Assembly (NCBI GenBank): GCA_018697195.1
Contig: CM031866.1
Coordinates: 6,568,407 to 6,632,406, forward strand
Length of the DNA stretch: 64,000 nucleotides
Reading direction: 5' to 3'
DNA from: Certhia americana
Lineage: Eukaryota; Chordata; Aves; Passeriformes; Certhiidae
This document shows, one piece after another, positions 48,501 through 57,530 of this stretch. Within the stretch, counting starts at the first letter, position 1. Each line of letters begins with the position of its first letter. The notes beneath the pieces were generated by a model. That model made no database searches. It was not told the DNA's origin and saw only the letters and a list, made by a program, of their open reading frames with translations. A program made the position numbers and the translations under genes.

Positions 48501-51343
48501 TTCTCCCCCTCCTGCTCTTCCAGGTCATGCACAGGACTACCAGTGGATCGGCCTCAGTGACAGAGCTGTGGAGAACGACTTCCGCTGGTCTGATGGGCAC
48601 TCCCTGGTGAGCCTGGAGCCCACGGCACGAGCAGGCACCAGCTTTTGGGAGGCAGTGGGAAGGGCCCCATGGCTTTCATGTTGAGTGCTTGGGTTGGGCA
48701 TGGAGTGGAGGCAAGCCTAAACTTTGTAGGGCTCATAGTTTTTCCAAGCCTCTAGAAAAGCTGGTCAGGTCCCGGGCAGCATCACAACAGAAATAACCAG
48801 TGTAGGGGCAGTGCTGGCAACCCACAGGTTCTGCTGGAGAGAAGGGTGGGACAGGTGAGGTGAGGATGAAGGAGGGAGTAGGAGAGACCAGGGCCCAACC
48901 TTAGATAAAGGACTGTCCTCCTCTCTTGGCAGCAATACGAGAACTGGCGGCCCAACCAACCTGATAACTTCTTTTCGGCGGGTGAGGACTGTGTTGTGAT
49001 GATCTGGCATGAGAAAGGCGAATGGAATGATGTTCCCTGCAACTACCACCTCCCTTTCACTTGCAAGAAAGGAACAAGTAAGCACCCTGTGCCATACTGG
49101 CAAGGATGGGGGACTCTGTAGGTGACTGTGGGTCTGGGGGAGAGTGCCCAGTGCCCAGCAATGTGGGTTTTGGTATTGCAAATGGTGATCAAAGAGATAA
49201 AAGGTATTAGAAACAGAAGTTGGCCAAGGCTCTAGGAGAAAATTTCACAAGGTCTTGAAATAAGTAGGACATGCCATTAAGATTCAACATCCCCAGGCAG
49301 AGTTATACCCTGGCTGCAGCGTCACTCCCACACACCAGCTCTGTGCCCTCCCACAGACACAGGCACCTGTTGTGATGCTCAGCTCTCACAGCCTCTCCAG
49401 GAGGCAGGAGTGGAGCACTAAAGCAGACCCCTGCTTAATTTCAAATCACAGAATTTCCATGTGCCCCTGCCCCTAAGTTTTGTGGACAGAGGCAATCTCA
49501 AAGGGAGTTAAGGTTTTATTCACGGAGGAGTGCCGAGGCTGTGCACGCCCAGCCTGCCCTGGCTGTGAGCTGCCTGCTCAGCCAGGCAGGAGTTCTCTCA
49601 CTCACTCTCCACATCTCTTCCCATCTCCCACAGTGGCCTGCGGGGACCCCCCTGCGGTGGAGAATGCCAGGACCTTCGGTCGGAAGAAGGAACGCTATGA
49701 AATAAACTCCATGGTGCGGTACCAGTGTGAGCAAGGCTACATCCAGCGCCACGTGCCCACGATCCGCTGCCAGCCCAATGGACAGTGGGAACAGCCCCGG
49801 ATATCCTGCCTAAACCGTACGTCTTGGTCCCTTTACCTTCGGGTTAGGGCTGATGCCTCTCTGCAGCTGGAAGGAGATGGGATTGTGGGGCATCATCTCA
49901 GGGTGCAGGATAGCTTTGAGCTAGGCAGAAGGGGACACCATGGTTCTCTTGACTCCTTGGAAGTTTCCCCTGTGATGGGGCTGTGGGAGCTGATATCTTC
50001 TGGGGCAGGTGTGACAAGCCTTGCAGGGTTACTCTGGAGGCTCACCAAAGCAGGGTAGGGGCTGCTCCAGAGCCAGGAAAGTGTAAGAAGGAGCTTACCA
50101 GTGGCCCAGGCCACTCAGAAAGAAAAATAAATGGCTTCTGAAAGGCTGAATTTTGGCATAACCTGCATCAGGTTTGGCATAACCTCCATCAGAGAGAATA
50201 GGATGGGAGAGCTATGTGGCCCCCAAGCCCTTTCCTGGTGTTCCCCTGCCCTGGGAGCAGACAGGAGTCCTGCAGCAGATACAAGCCAAGGCACAGGGCT
50301 GGGTTCCTGACTCTCCTTCTGTCAGGCCTCCAGCTGATGGCAGTCAGCCTTCTTCCACTGGTGTCCCAGCCCACTCCCAGGCCTGACTACACCCCTGTCC
50401 CATCCCTGATTGCCTGCAGCTTCCCAAGAATTTTGTTGGCCTCAGACAAATCACATCTGTCCAGTGGCCTCCTTGTCAGATTCTGATCCAGCTGGGCAAT
50501 TCCAGATAAGGCACATTAAGCAATGGTCCCACAGTCAGGGAAAGCTGATATGGGCTTAAGGGACAAACCTCTACCCCAGGGAGGAGATGAAAGGAGGAGG
50601 GAGGGATGTAGGAGGTGTCCAAGGGCAGCTGCATAGTGCAGACCAAGATGCTGATTCCTTTGGCACTGCTGTGGGTCTGGAGAACTGCAGGCTGCTCCTG
50701 TCTGGACTGCCAGCAATCAAGAGACCTGGTCTGCTCCCAGCCAGCTTTTGCTGCTTCCACCAAAACCCTCCTGCAATTTTCACACCAGAGCATGCCAGCT
50801 TCCAGGGAGACTGGCAGCAAAGATCAGACAGAAACCTTGTCCCTGCCAGCTAGACAGGGCTGTTTCCCCTCCTGTGCCCTGAGCACATCCCACTGTTAAT
50901 GCATTTTGGGGTTGGGGATTTAGGGATTGACAGGGCATTGGGAGAGATGGGGAAGAGCTGCCCTCTGGATGGGCACAGGGAAGGGATGGGACAAGCAGTC
51001 ATGGAGATGATTCTCCTGCCCAGGCTCTCCCAGTGTCCCGGGCACCTTGTCCCCTGGGTGAAGCAAAGCCCTGGCAGGGTGAGAGAAGGGCCGATTGTGC
51101 GTGTGCGGGCGGGCTGGCGCCGGGGCACACACAGCCGCTGCCTGCGGCTCCCCGTGTTTTTCCAGGCAGCCGGGGGCCGCGGCAGCCAGAGTGGGACAAG
51201 CAGCTTCTCTGTCCCGGCTCCTGCCAACAAGGTGCCTTTTCTTCTCCTCCACAGCCTCCAGCTACCAGCGCAGGGTATACAAGAGGAGCCCCAGGAGCCG
51301 GTCGAAACCCAGCGGCAGCGCCGTGCACAGACCCACCCATTAG
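26238..51343 (+). CDS. ACAN: Aggrecan core protein, complete coding region in 17 exons
   Basis: Aggrecan is the large chondroitin-sulfate proteoglycan of cartilage matrix. It binds hyaluronan through G1, with link protein, and gives cartilage its osmotic stiffness. The coding exons are 26238-26307, 26827-27198, 27851-28025, 28554-28681, 29264-29557, 31264-31803, 32300-32474, 32901-33028, 33149-33442, 33598-33789, 33910-37089, 45182-45295, 48018-48176, 48524-48606, 48933-49077, 49634-49816 and 51255-51343. They total 6,321 nt (2,106 aa plus TAG). All junctions are GT-AG and phases close without a frameshift. Domain order is signal, Ig, link-link (G1), IGD, link-link (G2), short KS/attachment segment, CS region, EGF, C-type lectin, CCP, basic tail. 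The 175/128/294-bp link exon sizes recur in G1 and G2. Brevican, neurocan and versican lack a G2 pair, which excludes them. Exon choice was by eye and untested by transcripts. Confidence 0.97.
26308..26826 (+). other. ACAN: ACAN intron between signal and Ig exons
   Basis: A 519-bp phase-1 intron running from GTACGT to CTGGCAG. Nothing else was recognised in it. Confidence 0.9.
26827..27198 (+). CDS. ACAN: ACAN coding exon 2: G1 Ig V-type domain
   Basis: Residues 24-148. The domain shows the V-set Cys pair (IPCYFN and [11 protein letters not shown]), the RIKWSKL tryptophan strand, and the VVLLVATGG and [15 protein letters not shown] motifs typical of aggrecan G1, where this module mediates contact with link protein. 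Two N-glycosylation sequons (NGT, NHT) are visible. The exon is 372 bp, phase 1 to 1, the same length as the HAPLN3 Ig exon in this window, as expected for paralogues. An alternative acceptor four bases downstream would break the frame. Confidence 0.97.
27199..27850 (+). other. ACAN: ACAN intron (Ig / link 1)
   Basis: A 652-bp phase-1 intron with ordinary unique sequence; nothing further was recognised. Confidence 0.9.
27851..28025 (+). CDS. ACAN: ACAN coding exon 3: G1 link module 1, first half
   Basis: Residues 148-206, starting GIVFHYRA and including ARG-like '[20 protein letters not shown]' and [12 protein letters not shown], the hallmark of link (PTR/Xlink) modules that bind hyaluronan. 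The exon is 175 bp, phase 1 to 2. Confidence 0.97.
28026..28553 (+). other. ACAN: ACAN intron inside G1 link 1
   Basis: A 528-bp phase-2 intron. An open frame crosses it on the plus strand but shows no domain. Confidence 0.9.
28554..28681 (+). CDS. ACAN: ACAN coding exon 4: G1 link module 1, second half
   Basis: Residues 206-249. Encodes [37 protein letters not shown] and the link to the second module. The two Cys residues complete the disulfides begun in the preceding exon. 128 bp, phase 2 to 1. Confidence 0.97.
28682..29263 (+). other. ACAN: ACAN intron (G1 link 1 / link 2)
   Basis: A 582-bp phase-1 intron; nothing further was recognised. Confidence 0.9.
29264..29557 (+). CDS. ACAN: ACAN coding exon 5: G1 link module 2
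   Basis: Residues 249-347, a complete link module in a single 294-bp exon. It reads [17 protein letters not shown], then the [18 protein letters not shown] and [15 protein letters not shown] blocks, and ends DAICYSG. All four Cys are present. It completes the hyaluronan-binding surface of G1. Confidence 0.97.
29558..31263 (+). other. ACAN: ACAN intron before interglobular domain
   Basis: A 1.7-kb phase-1 intron. Short open frames (for example 30,688-31,098) show no protein motif. No repeat element was recognised. Confidence 0.85.
31264..31803 (+). CDS. ACAN: ACAN coding exon 6: interglobular domain
   Basis: Residues 347-527, the extended segment between G1 and G2 and the main site of cartilage aggrecan breakdown. 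[10 protein letters not shown] places the ADAMTS aggrecanase bond at E392-A393, the same precursor numbering as in human. The MMP site seen in mammals (DIPEN-FFG) is not recognisable; this stretch reads [11 protein letters not shown] and is about four residues longer. The remainder is Thr/Ala/Glu-rich ([25 protein letters not shown]) and ends [13 protein letters not shown], which matches the mammalian IGD end. 540 bp, phase 1 to 1. Confidence 0.95.
31804..32299 (+). other. ACAN: ACAN intron (IGD / G2)
   Basis: A 496-bp phase-1 intron; nothing further was recognised. Confidence 0.9.
32300..32474 (+). CDS. ACAN: ACAN coding exon 7: G2 link module 1, first half
   Basis: Residues 527-585: [35 protein letters not shown] and [12 protein letters not shown]. 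It is a clear duplicate of the G1 exon of identical length (175 bp) and phase (1 to 2). In aggrecan, G2 does not bind hyaluronan appreciably. Confidence 0.97.
32475..32900 (+). other. ACAN: ACAN intron inside G2 link 1
   Basis: A 426-bp phase-2 intron with a pyrimidine-rich end; nothing further was recognised. Confidence 0.9.
32901..33028 (+). CDS. ACAN: ACAN coding exon 8: G2 link module 1, second half
   Basis: Residues 585-628: [39 protein letters not shown]. 128 bp, phase 2 to 1, the counterpart of the G1 exon at 28,554-28,681. Confidence 0.97.
33149..33442 (+). CDS. ACAN: ACAN coding exon 9: G2 link module 2
   Basis: Residues 628-726, a whole link module in 294 bp: [56 protein letters not shown] and HHAFCFRG. 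The exon has a high GC content compared with flanking introns. It is preceded by a 120-bp intron. Confidence 0.97.
33598..33789 (+). CDS. ACAN: ACAN coding exon 10: short keratan-sulfate / attachment exon
   Basis: Residues 726-790: [19 protein letters not shown] through [10 protein letters not shown]. In mammals this position and the start of the next exon carry keratan-sulfate hexapeptide repeats (E-E/K-P-F-P-S). Here it is acidic and Pro/Thr-containing but has no hexapeptide repeat. 192 bp, phase 1 to 1. Confidence 0.92.
33910..37089 (+). CDS. ACAN: ACAN coding exon 11: giant chondroitin-sulfate exon
   Basis: Residues 790-1850 in one 3,180-bp exon. The first half is rich in Ser-Gly pairs (SGLPSG, SGVSSG, SGEPSG), where chondroitin sulfate is attached. 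Four modules built around SLV-TTLVEVV-like strands start near 34,380, 34,750, 35,050 and 35,370. Aggrecanase-like sites follow three of them: EE981-GKGSIG, AQE1202-VGEG and SQE1302-LGG. The second half is a 21-unit array (35,520-36,761). The exon ends at GAAG/GTAATG. The sense strand is strongly purine-rich, which leaves long stop-free antisense frames that are not genes. Confidence 0.96.
35520..36761 (+). repeat. ACAN: 21-unit in-frame 60-bp (20-residue) tandem array in ACAN
   Basis: Residues 1327-1740. The consensus is close to [20 protein letters not shown]. Nineteen units are 60 bp; unit 4 (35,700-35,747) is 48 bp and unit 20 (36,648-36,701) is 54 bp, both in-frame deletions. Units 5, 9, 12, 16, 18 and 20 (starts 35,748, 35,988, 36,168, 36,408, 36,528 and 36,648) begin with Arg instead of Ser. 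An ETSAYPEAGF-like stretch that I recall in the mammalian CS region looks like the ancestral unit. Chicken aggrecan is reported to carry a similar 20-residue array. Confidence 0.95.
37256..37440 (-). mobile_element. CR1 LINE 3' fragment, minus orientation
   Basis: Begins CACAGAATCATAGAACAATT and continues through GAGTCCAACCATTAACCCAG, GGGATGGTTACTCAACC and CCTGGGCAG-CTGTTCCAATG, the reverse complement of a CR1 3' end. It is truncated and diverged at about 37,440. Confidence 0.9.
41531..41620 (-). mobile_element. CR1 LINE 3' fragment, minus orientation (short)
   Basis: AGAATCATAGAATCATAAAA, then GGTTGGAAAGGACCTTAAAG and ACCATGGGCAG, match the reverse complement of the CR1 terminus. Only about 90 bp is retained. 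Confidence 0.9.
41841..41878. repeat. A38 homopolymer
   Basis: An uninterrupted A run. It lies 0.6 kb from a second long A run (42,490-42,523). Confidence 0.95.
42060..42410. promoter_or_regulatory. Possible conserved intronic regulatory block
   Basis: Between two A runs lies a stretch of balanced, CpG-containing sequence unlike the AT-rich intron around it. It contains CCTTTGTTAGC near 42,168, a SOX-type motif, plus E-box and GATA-like words (CAGCTG, GATAAGC). SOX9 drives aggrecan transcription in cartilage, so an enhancer role is an inference from composition and motif only. Confidence 0.25.
42481..42532. repeat. A-rich simple repeat
   Basis: An A9 run, TGGT, then about 30 A residues and a degenerate A-rich end. 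Confidence 0.93.
45182..45295 (+). CDS. ACAN: ACAN coding exon 12: EGF-like domain
   Basis: Residues 1850-1888: [38 protein letters not shown]. Six Cys are in EGF order, almost identical to the mammalian EGF exon with [17 protein letters not shown]. 114 bp, phase 1 to 1, so it can be skipped without a frameshift; alternative splicing of aggrecan EGF exons is known. Confidence 0.96.
45296..48017 (+). other. ACAN: ACAN intron (EGF / lectin)
   Basis: A 2.7-kb phase-1 intron with a T-rich run near 47,311-47,328. No exon or element was recognised. Confidence 0.85.
48018..48176 (+). CDS. ACAN: ACAN coding exon 13: C-type lectin domain, part 1
   Basis: Residues 1888-1941: [20 protein letters not shown], then [11 protein letters not shown] and [13 protein letters not shown]. 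These are the canonical first strands of the G3 C-type lectin, which binds tenascins, fibulins and sulfated glycans. 159 bp, phase 1 to 1. Confidence 0.97.
48241..48274. repeat. Perfect 15-bp inverted repeat with 4-nt loop
   Basis: TGGATAAATCTGCCT (48,241-48,255) is exactly complementary to 48,260-48,274, with loop CTAC. It lies in the 347-bp intron between lectin exons (48,177-48,523). Confidence 0.93.
48524..48606 (+). CDS. ACAN: ACAN coding exon 14: C-type lectin domain, part 2
   Basis: Residues 1941-1968: [28 protein letters not shown]. The WIGL motif of C-type lectins is present. 83 bp, phase 1 to 0. Confidence 0.97.
48607..48932 (+). other. ACAN: ACAN intron inside lectin domain
   Basis: A 326-bp phase-0 intron; nothing further was recognised. 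Confidence 0.9.
48933..49077 (+). CDS. ACAN: ACAN coding exon 15: C-type lectin domain, part 3
   Basis: Residues 1969-2017: [46 protein letters not shown]. The QPD and WND calcium-site motifs and closing Cys pair are intact. 145 bp, phase 0 to 1. Confidence 0.97.
49078..49633 (+). other. ACAN: ACAN intron (lectin / CCP)
   Basis: A 556-bp phase-1 intron; nothing further was recognised. Confidence 0.9.
49634..49816 (+). CDS. ACAN: ACAN coding exon 16: CCP/sushi domain
   Basis: Residues 2017-2078: [55 protein letters not shown]. Four Cys and the G-W of a complement control module are present. 183 bp, phase 1 to 1, so it is skippable; alternative use of this exon is known in aggrecan. Confidence 0.96.
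49817..51254 (+). other. ACAN: ACAN last intron
   Basis: A 1.4-kb phase-1 intron. A 21-bp near-identical tandem duplication (TTTGGCATAACCTGCATCAGG) lies at about 50,152-50,193. Its last 200 bp are GC-rich with a CpG cluster (51,090-51,220) and hold a possible cryptic exon. Confidence 0.85.
51255..51343 (+). CDS. ACAN: ACAN last coding exon: basic C-terminal tail
   Basis: Residues 2078-2106: [29 protein letters not shown], stop TAG at 51,341. It matches the mammalian tail TYKRRLQKRSSRHPRRSRPS in charge and layout. The acceptor CTCCACAG closes the frame exactly. Confidence 0.95.
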
Positions 51344-51651
51344 AGCGGGGCGAGACACCGAGGGGGAACGCGAGAAAGAGAGATTTTTAACGGAACAGTT
51401 ATATTAACAGAGTCAATTTCTTCTTCTTGTTGTTGCTTTTTTTGTCATATAAGGAAAAAAAAAATTATATTAAAGACAAACCCACCTTTGTGTATATATA
51501 TATAAAAAAAAAAAAAAATTGTTTTTCCAAGCACCAAAGCAAAACGAATTAGATCTCAGCATTTTTACTAACCGTCCGGTTCCAATTATCTTCGTGCCTT
51601 TGGGGACAGGGAGGGGGGTGGGTTTGCAAAGGGCAGGGGGTTAAGTTAAAT

Positions 51652-51657
51652 AATAAA
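51652..51657 (+). terminator. ACAN: AATAAA poly(A) signal, proximal (ACAN)
   Basis: AATAAA is 0.3 kb past the stop and could produce a short 3' UTR. Confidence 0.45.
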
Positions 51658-52040
51658 GATGATTATTTTTTCCTGATTTTATCCACGAACAATGTAATTA
51701 TTTCTGTTATTTAATCTCCAGGGTGAACAGCACCTTTTGGGGTTTTATTTTATTTTTTTTTTTTCCAGAATCCTTCTACTGCTGCAGCACGTCAGGACGG
51801 GTGGGGAGGGCCGGGGGGCTGTGGTGGATGGAGCTGTAGGAGAAGGGAGGCGAGAGGATGCTGAGACCCAGGATCTGGGTGCTGGGGGCTGTGGCCCCTC
51901 TCTGCTTCCCTGCTGCCCCCTCTGCAGTGCAGCATCCATCCCGGGACAACGTGCTCTTTCCAGGGGACCGTGCGGGGCACCAGCGTTCCCTGCACCTATT
52001 TATATTTTTGAACATATCCTATTTTGAAAGAACGACAAAT

Positions 52041-52046
52041 AATAAA
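52041..52046 (+). terminator. ACAN: AATAAA poly(A) signal, distal (ACAN)
   Basis: AATAAA followed about 25-40 bp later by GT/T-rich sequence (TTTGTCAGTGTTGGTC), the usual layout of a cleavage site. Confidence 0.65.
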
Positions 52047-52584
52047 GAAAGCGAAATTGGAATGGGCACTTTGTCAGTGTTGGTCTTTTTAGGGAAGAGG
52101 GACGTCTGGTGGGCTGGGAGGAGAGGGGTAAGGCTAAAAGGAAGGCAGGGGAACCCAAAGTGGGTGCTCCAAGCTATACAGGAATGGCTCAGCCCCAGGC
52201 AGCACCTAAGGGACCATGGAGGTGGGAGAGGTGTCCCAAGCCCTCACTGAAGTAGGACTCTGGAGTAGGATACTGCCCTCCCTGTTCAGCTGTCAGTTTG
52301 GGAGGGGGTTAACCCACATGCCTAAAACCCATCTAAAACCCATGGCCAGCAGGAACTGCTTCACCTTCCAGCTTTCAGTCCTGACACCCAGGGGGTTAAT
52401 TATCATTCACTAATGAGGGAACACAAGGCTCTTGCAGGAGCTGAGCTGAGCTAGCACTAATGAGACCATGCTCAGCCAAGGATGAGACTGCCAGAGATCC
52501 CCAAATCCCTTCTCCATAGCAGACCTTTCTCATGTGTCGGGACAGAGATGGGGACACAGCCATGTGACTCCAGGGCTTTCTCAT

Positions 52585-52590
52585 TTTATT
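52585..52590 (-). terminator. HAPLN3: AATAAA poly(A) signal (HAPLN3)
   Basis: TTTATT on the plus strand reads AATAAA on the minus strand, 613 bp beyond the HAPLN3 stop. It is the first such signal after the stop that I found, so the 3' UTR probably spans 53,202 to about 52,565. Confidence 0.6.
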
Positions 52591-53202
52591 AGAAGATGTC
52601 CAGAAAAACACATCTTTTCATAGCCAATGCTCAAAGAAGAAGGCACCAGAGTTCAAATGGAGTCGAGGCAAGGGGCACATAGAGATAAGGCACTCTGGCA
52701 GGGACAGGCACAATGGCATCCTTCAGCAGGACAGGGCTGGAAGAGGGGCCAGGATGCAACGGAGATACCCGCTCTCTGCTCTGGCCAAACCCAGCCCTGC
52801 CTCGTTCCCTCATGGCCTTGCCTCCTGAACTCAGAGGCAGGACCAGCCTGGAAGGGCAGGTGGGTGACAGTGACAACCTGCCACCACAGGAAGGGGCCAC
52901 CACCATGGGGTGGCACGGCCAGGCGGGGTGGCAGCAGCAGCCCATGGGAATCATCCTCGCACACATCCCATGACAGGGACTGTCCCATACTGCCTAGCTG
53001 GCAGCCACCCCAAGCAGCAGCAGGTGCCAGCTGCTGAGCAAGGTGTGGAAAATATAAAGGAAGGAAACAAAACAAAACAAAAAGAAACCTCCCCCCATCC
53101 CATCTCCCCCCAGTCACCCCCAAAACAGCCCTTGGAAATGCCAACACTGGGTACTGGCAGGCTGGAAACATCCTTCGTCCAAGAAGGCTCCCTCCTGGCT
53201 CC

Positions 53203-55804
<2,602 letters not shown>

Positions 55805-55837
55805 GGCTGGGGAGCAAGGCTGAACCCTGAGCCTGGG

Positions 55838-57409
55838 CTGCAGAGGGGGAAAGGACTGCTGTGACATCCCCACATAGCCAGGAAAAAGCCAACACTGCCT
55901 GGCAGTGGTGCCAAGCAGACCAGTGGTGCGAGGAGAGGGGTGGGAGCAAGCAGAGTAGCTCACCTGCCTGCAAGGAAGACAGCCGTGCCCCAACAACAAC
56001 CTGAGCCGTGCCCCCAGACCCACCCCCCAGCCGGTGCTCCCAGTCCCCTCCATCCTCATCCTCCCACCAGGCTCACACCACACACCTCCATGTTCACCAC
56101 TGCTGCCCATCGTGGTGGTGCCCATTGTGGGCAGCACCTGGCCCAAGACTTAGTCCGGGATTGGACAGCTGGAGAAATGGGATCCCATGGTGTCCTTAGA
56201 ACAGGGAGTGCTGGGAAAACGTACTGGGAAAACGTTACGTAGGGGTGCAGGGGGAGAGAAGTGGGCTGAGCCCCACTGTAAAGCAGCAAGCTCGGTTTAC
56301 AGAGGCAGCCGAGCGTGCAACCCGACTAAGGAGTGAGGAATGACGGAGAGGGCTCGGGCTGCCTCCGCTGCCCCGGCTCCGGACAAAGGCCGGCAGCACT
56401 CGCTGTCCTGGCCAAGGACCCCCTAATCCAACCCAGGGCTGCTGCTCAGCATCACAGACACGGCTGGCACCGACCCCATACAACACATCTGGCTGCCAAA
56501 GCCTGTCCTATGGCTGGGGGGGGGTAGCCTGGCTGCTCCACGGCACCAGAAATGTGCACTGTCGGGAGCTCTGGGAGCCAGGACACCCAAGGTGCCCTGC
56601 ACGGGGCTCACACAGGGTGCTACCGTCAGAATTGGCTACTTGTGAGCATTCCCGGAGCCGGCAGAGGGGGCCCGGCACCCGGCAAGCCTCCGGCAGACCC
56701 CTTCCAACACCGGTGGGGGGGTGATGTCTGACATCTGTGCCCTGCTTAGACAAGGCTCAGGAGTGCCTGTAAACATCCCCCGGGCCAGGGGGCTGTGGGA
56801 GAGCAGTTGCTCAACCCGGAAGGATCCAATACGGGGGACAGCGGTGCTCTCCAGGGTCCGGGATGCGAAAACGGCAACTCTCACCGCAGGTTGCTCAACT
56901 TTCCTCTCCACTCACTGCCTCTGCTCACCGTGGGGTGCAGCCACACTTGCCACCCACTAGGGCCAGCAGAGTGCCCGAGGGTGCAGGGTGCACCCTCTGG
57001 AGAGCCAGCACAGCCCCGGGAGCTGGCGCAGCAGCGCAGCACTGCTGGCACCAGAGCGCAGGGACATCACCACGTGCTGCCCACGCTCCACAGGGTGGGC
57101 TCGAGGCACGGCAGCTTCACACCTCGGTCTGCAGGGCACCAGCCCTGGCCCCCCTGCACCCCGATGCCTCATGACACCCCCCAGAACCCAGCGTTGCGGT
57201 GACGTGCAGTTTGCCCAGCGTTGTCGACTGCAGTGCCGTGAGCATCGTGCTGCAGCACCCAGCACAGCAATGTCAGACACCTCTCACAGTGATGCCCGGC
57301 TCCCTCCATGGCAATGCCACCCCCCCTGCCCTTCGCGGCAAGCAGGGTGCCCATCGCCCCGGGGTGCCAGCCCTCCCCAGTCCCGGCACTGGGGCCAAGC
57401 CCTACTCAC
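55838..57409 (-). other. HAPLN3: Presumed HAPLN3 first intron
   Basis: GC-rich with scattered CpG; it contains a short tandem duplication of ACTGGGAAAACGT near 56,207-56,234. No coding exon was recognised; the open frames reflect low stop density. Confidence 0.5.
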
Positions 57410-57530
57410 GCTGGTTGCGGGCAGGCTGCAGGCAGGCGTGCAGGCTGGCTGCAGGCAGATGCACTGTGTTTAGGGCTCTTGCAGGGCTGAGAGGAAGCAG
57501 CTCCAGGGCCTGCCTCTTAAAGGGAAACAC
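57410..57530 (-). promoter_or_regulatory. HAPLN3: Candidate HAPLN3 noncoding exon 1 and promoter
   Basis: On the minus strand, CAACCAGC is followed by GTGAGTAGG, a near-consensus donor at 57,409. Upstream lies a TTTAAG word (near 57,520) and a repetitive CTGCAGGC-type leader. A noncoding first exon is usual for HAPLN3; the assignment is inferred from donor quality and distance. Confidence 0.4.

Larger units (their letters stand above)
51344..52070 (+). other. ACAN: ACAN 3' UTR (predicted)
   Basis: An A/T-rich start with A runs and a (TA)n patch (51,460-51,518), then GC-rich sequence. Two AATAAA signals are present, at 51,652 and 52,041; a GT/T-rich stretch after the second (near 52,070-52,090) fits a cleavage site. 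Two transcript ends are therefore possible. Confidence 0.7.
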
